A stretch of DNA of 64,000 nucleotides from Halichondria panicea (taxonomy: Eukaryota > Porifera > Demospongiae > Suberitida > Halichondriidae): positions 1,642,979 to 1,706,978 of the forward strand of contig NC_087383.1 of assembly GCF_963675165.1 (NCBI RefSeq), in the 5' to 3' direction. This document shows positions 63,263 through 64,000 of this stretch, piece after piece (the first letter of the stretch is position 1; each line of letters starts with the position of its first letter). A program made the translations under genes and the position numbers. The notes beneath the pieces are model-generated. The model was not told the DNA's origin and did not search any database. It saw only the letters and a list, made by a program, of their open reading frames with translations.

Positions 63263-64000
63263 ATGTCTTCTCCAGTACAAGAGTCAATTACCAATATGGA
63301 CCAAGCAGAGTATTACGACATCATGATCATAGGACACACTGGCCAAGGCAAAAGCACGACTAGTGACAAGCTGTTGATTGCAAATCGAGAAGGTGTCCGA
63401 TGTACAACAGATGTAAACATTGTAACTGATGAGGCGAAAAAACAGCTTCAGTGTGGAGACATGACTCTGTGGCTGACAACAACGAGTGACTTAGAGAAGG
63501 AAGAAACTCGACTGAAAACCCTTGTGTTTGCCAGAACAGATGCTAGCCCTCACAATAAAATCCAAGAAATTCGAGGGAATTTAGGCAAAAGCGATGATAA
63601 TCCAGGAACGAAGCATTGCGAAGTGTTTTCAAACGAAGTCTCAAAAGTACGAATCCTTGATGTGCCAGGATTTTTTGACGAAGAATGCATAACTGGTGGT
63701 CCGGACACCACAGTGGAAAGCGCTCAATCAAATGCCGTAGCTTACAATCTGCGCATAATGAGAAAAATCATTCACATCCAAACAGTCATGAACATGAAGT
63801 TTAAGCGTATACTCTACTTTCTGCCAGTGCGAGGACCTTTGGAGCGAGCGAGTGGTGTACTTCAATTGGAGCTGAGGGTGCTGACACACTACTTTGGGTC
63901 ATCAGTTATCAGAAAGATTGTGATTGTCGCTACAAATCCACCACGAATGGGCAGGATGCCAGAAGAAGAGGCTTTTCCGAACGAAGATCAGGTTCAAACA
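63263..64000 (+). CDS. P-loop GTPase, subfamily 4, cut by window end
   Basis: Open for 246 codons from ATG (MSSPVQESITNMDQAEYYDI) to the window edge. P-loop GHTGQGKS is at residues 24-31, DVPGFFDEE follows and then KRILYFLPVRGPLERASG. It diverges from the gene at 59646 more than the other copies do (REGVRCTTDVNIVTDEAKKQ; IVIVATNPPRMGRM). The Cys/His array would lie beyond the window. CACGTG lies 73 bp upstream. Confidence 0.88.
   Translation, partial: MSSPVQESITNMDQAEYYDIMIIGHTGQGKSTTSDKLLIANREGVRCTTDVNIVTDEAKKQLQCGDMTLWLTTTSDLEKEETRLKTLVFARTDASPHNKIQEIRGNLGKSDDNPGTKHCEVFSNEVSKVRILDVPGFFDEECITGGPDTTVESAQSNAVAYNLRIMRKIIHIQTVMNMKFKRILYFLPVRGPLERASGVLQLELRVLTHYFGSSVIRKIVIVATNPPRMGRMPEEEAFPNEDQVQT

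Overview
The window is animal nuclear DNA. It holds a many-exon gene with short GT/AG introns, a eukaryotic elongator tRNA-Met with a T-run terminator, long (TG)n tracts and many short inverted-repeat transposons. AT-rich, compact spacers, sigma-class GSTs and a lineage-type expansion of P-loop GTPases suggest a demosponge (Amphimedon-like). That assignment is inference; no species marker is visible.

Layout. (1) 1-1920: decayed copy of exons 13-21 of SKIC3/TTC37. (2) 1.9-9.1 kb: dispersed repeats, GTPase gene fragments and two intact intronless GTPase genes (4436-5698, 7814-9055). (3) 9.8-10.7 kb: last exons of a gene I do not recognise. (4) 10835-42241: the intact SKIC3/TTC37 gene, 39 inferred coding exons (3,783 nt, 1,260 aa) that join in one frame. 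Its intron 21 (15397-37535, about 22 kb) contains eight intact intronless GTPase genes: one plus (18764), three minus (20246, 22991, 25931) and four plus (29171, 31139, 33807, 35622). (5) 42357-42429: tRNA-Met(CAT). (6) 42.5-64 kb: nine intronless sigma-class GST genes on the minus strand, interleaved with plus-strand GTPase genes in tandem modules. Of these GTPase genes one is truncated (46998), one carries a single frameshift (53994), one is intact (59646) and one is cut by the window edge (63263).

The GTPase family is the main candidate for something undescribed. Every complete member has a P-loop GxxxxGK[ST], a D-[VT]-[PR]-G switch-II motif, a conserved central RxLYFLP block followed by YFG or FFG, and a C-terminal cysteine/histidine array (CxxC, CH, CxxC or CX4C, C, then H in a VDH-like context) that looks metal-binding. 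No canonical N/TKxD motif is visible. Four subfamilies can be told apart: about 411-420 aa; 470-550 aa with a charged insert after the P-loop; 527-595 aa with long polar tails; and about 427 aa next to the GSTs. The GSTs keep Tyr8, Arg14, Trp39, Lys43 and Ser64 of the sigma class but have Gly where Gln63 is expected.

Segmental duplication has supplied paralogous empty sites, so many small DNA transposons can be delimited exactly. One group with TAGCCTC/GAGGCTA or TAGACTC/GAGTCTA ends makes 9-bp target duplications. The SKIC3 product should work in cytoplasmic mRNA decay and the GSTs in glutathione chemistry. The role of the GTPases is unknown; their expansion beside GSTs suggests, but does not show, a stress or defence function.
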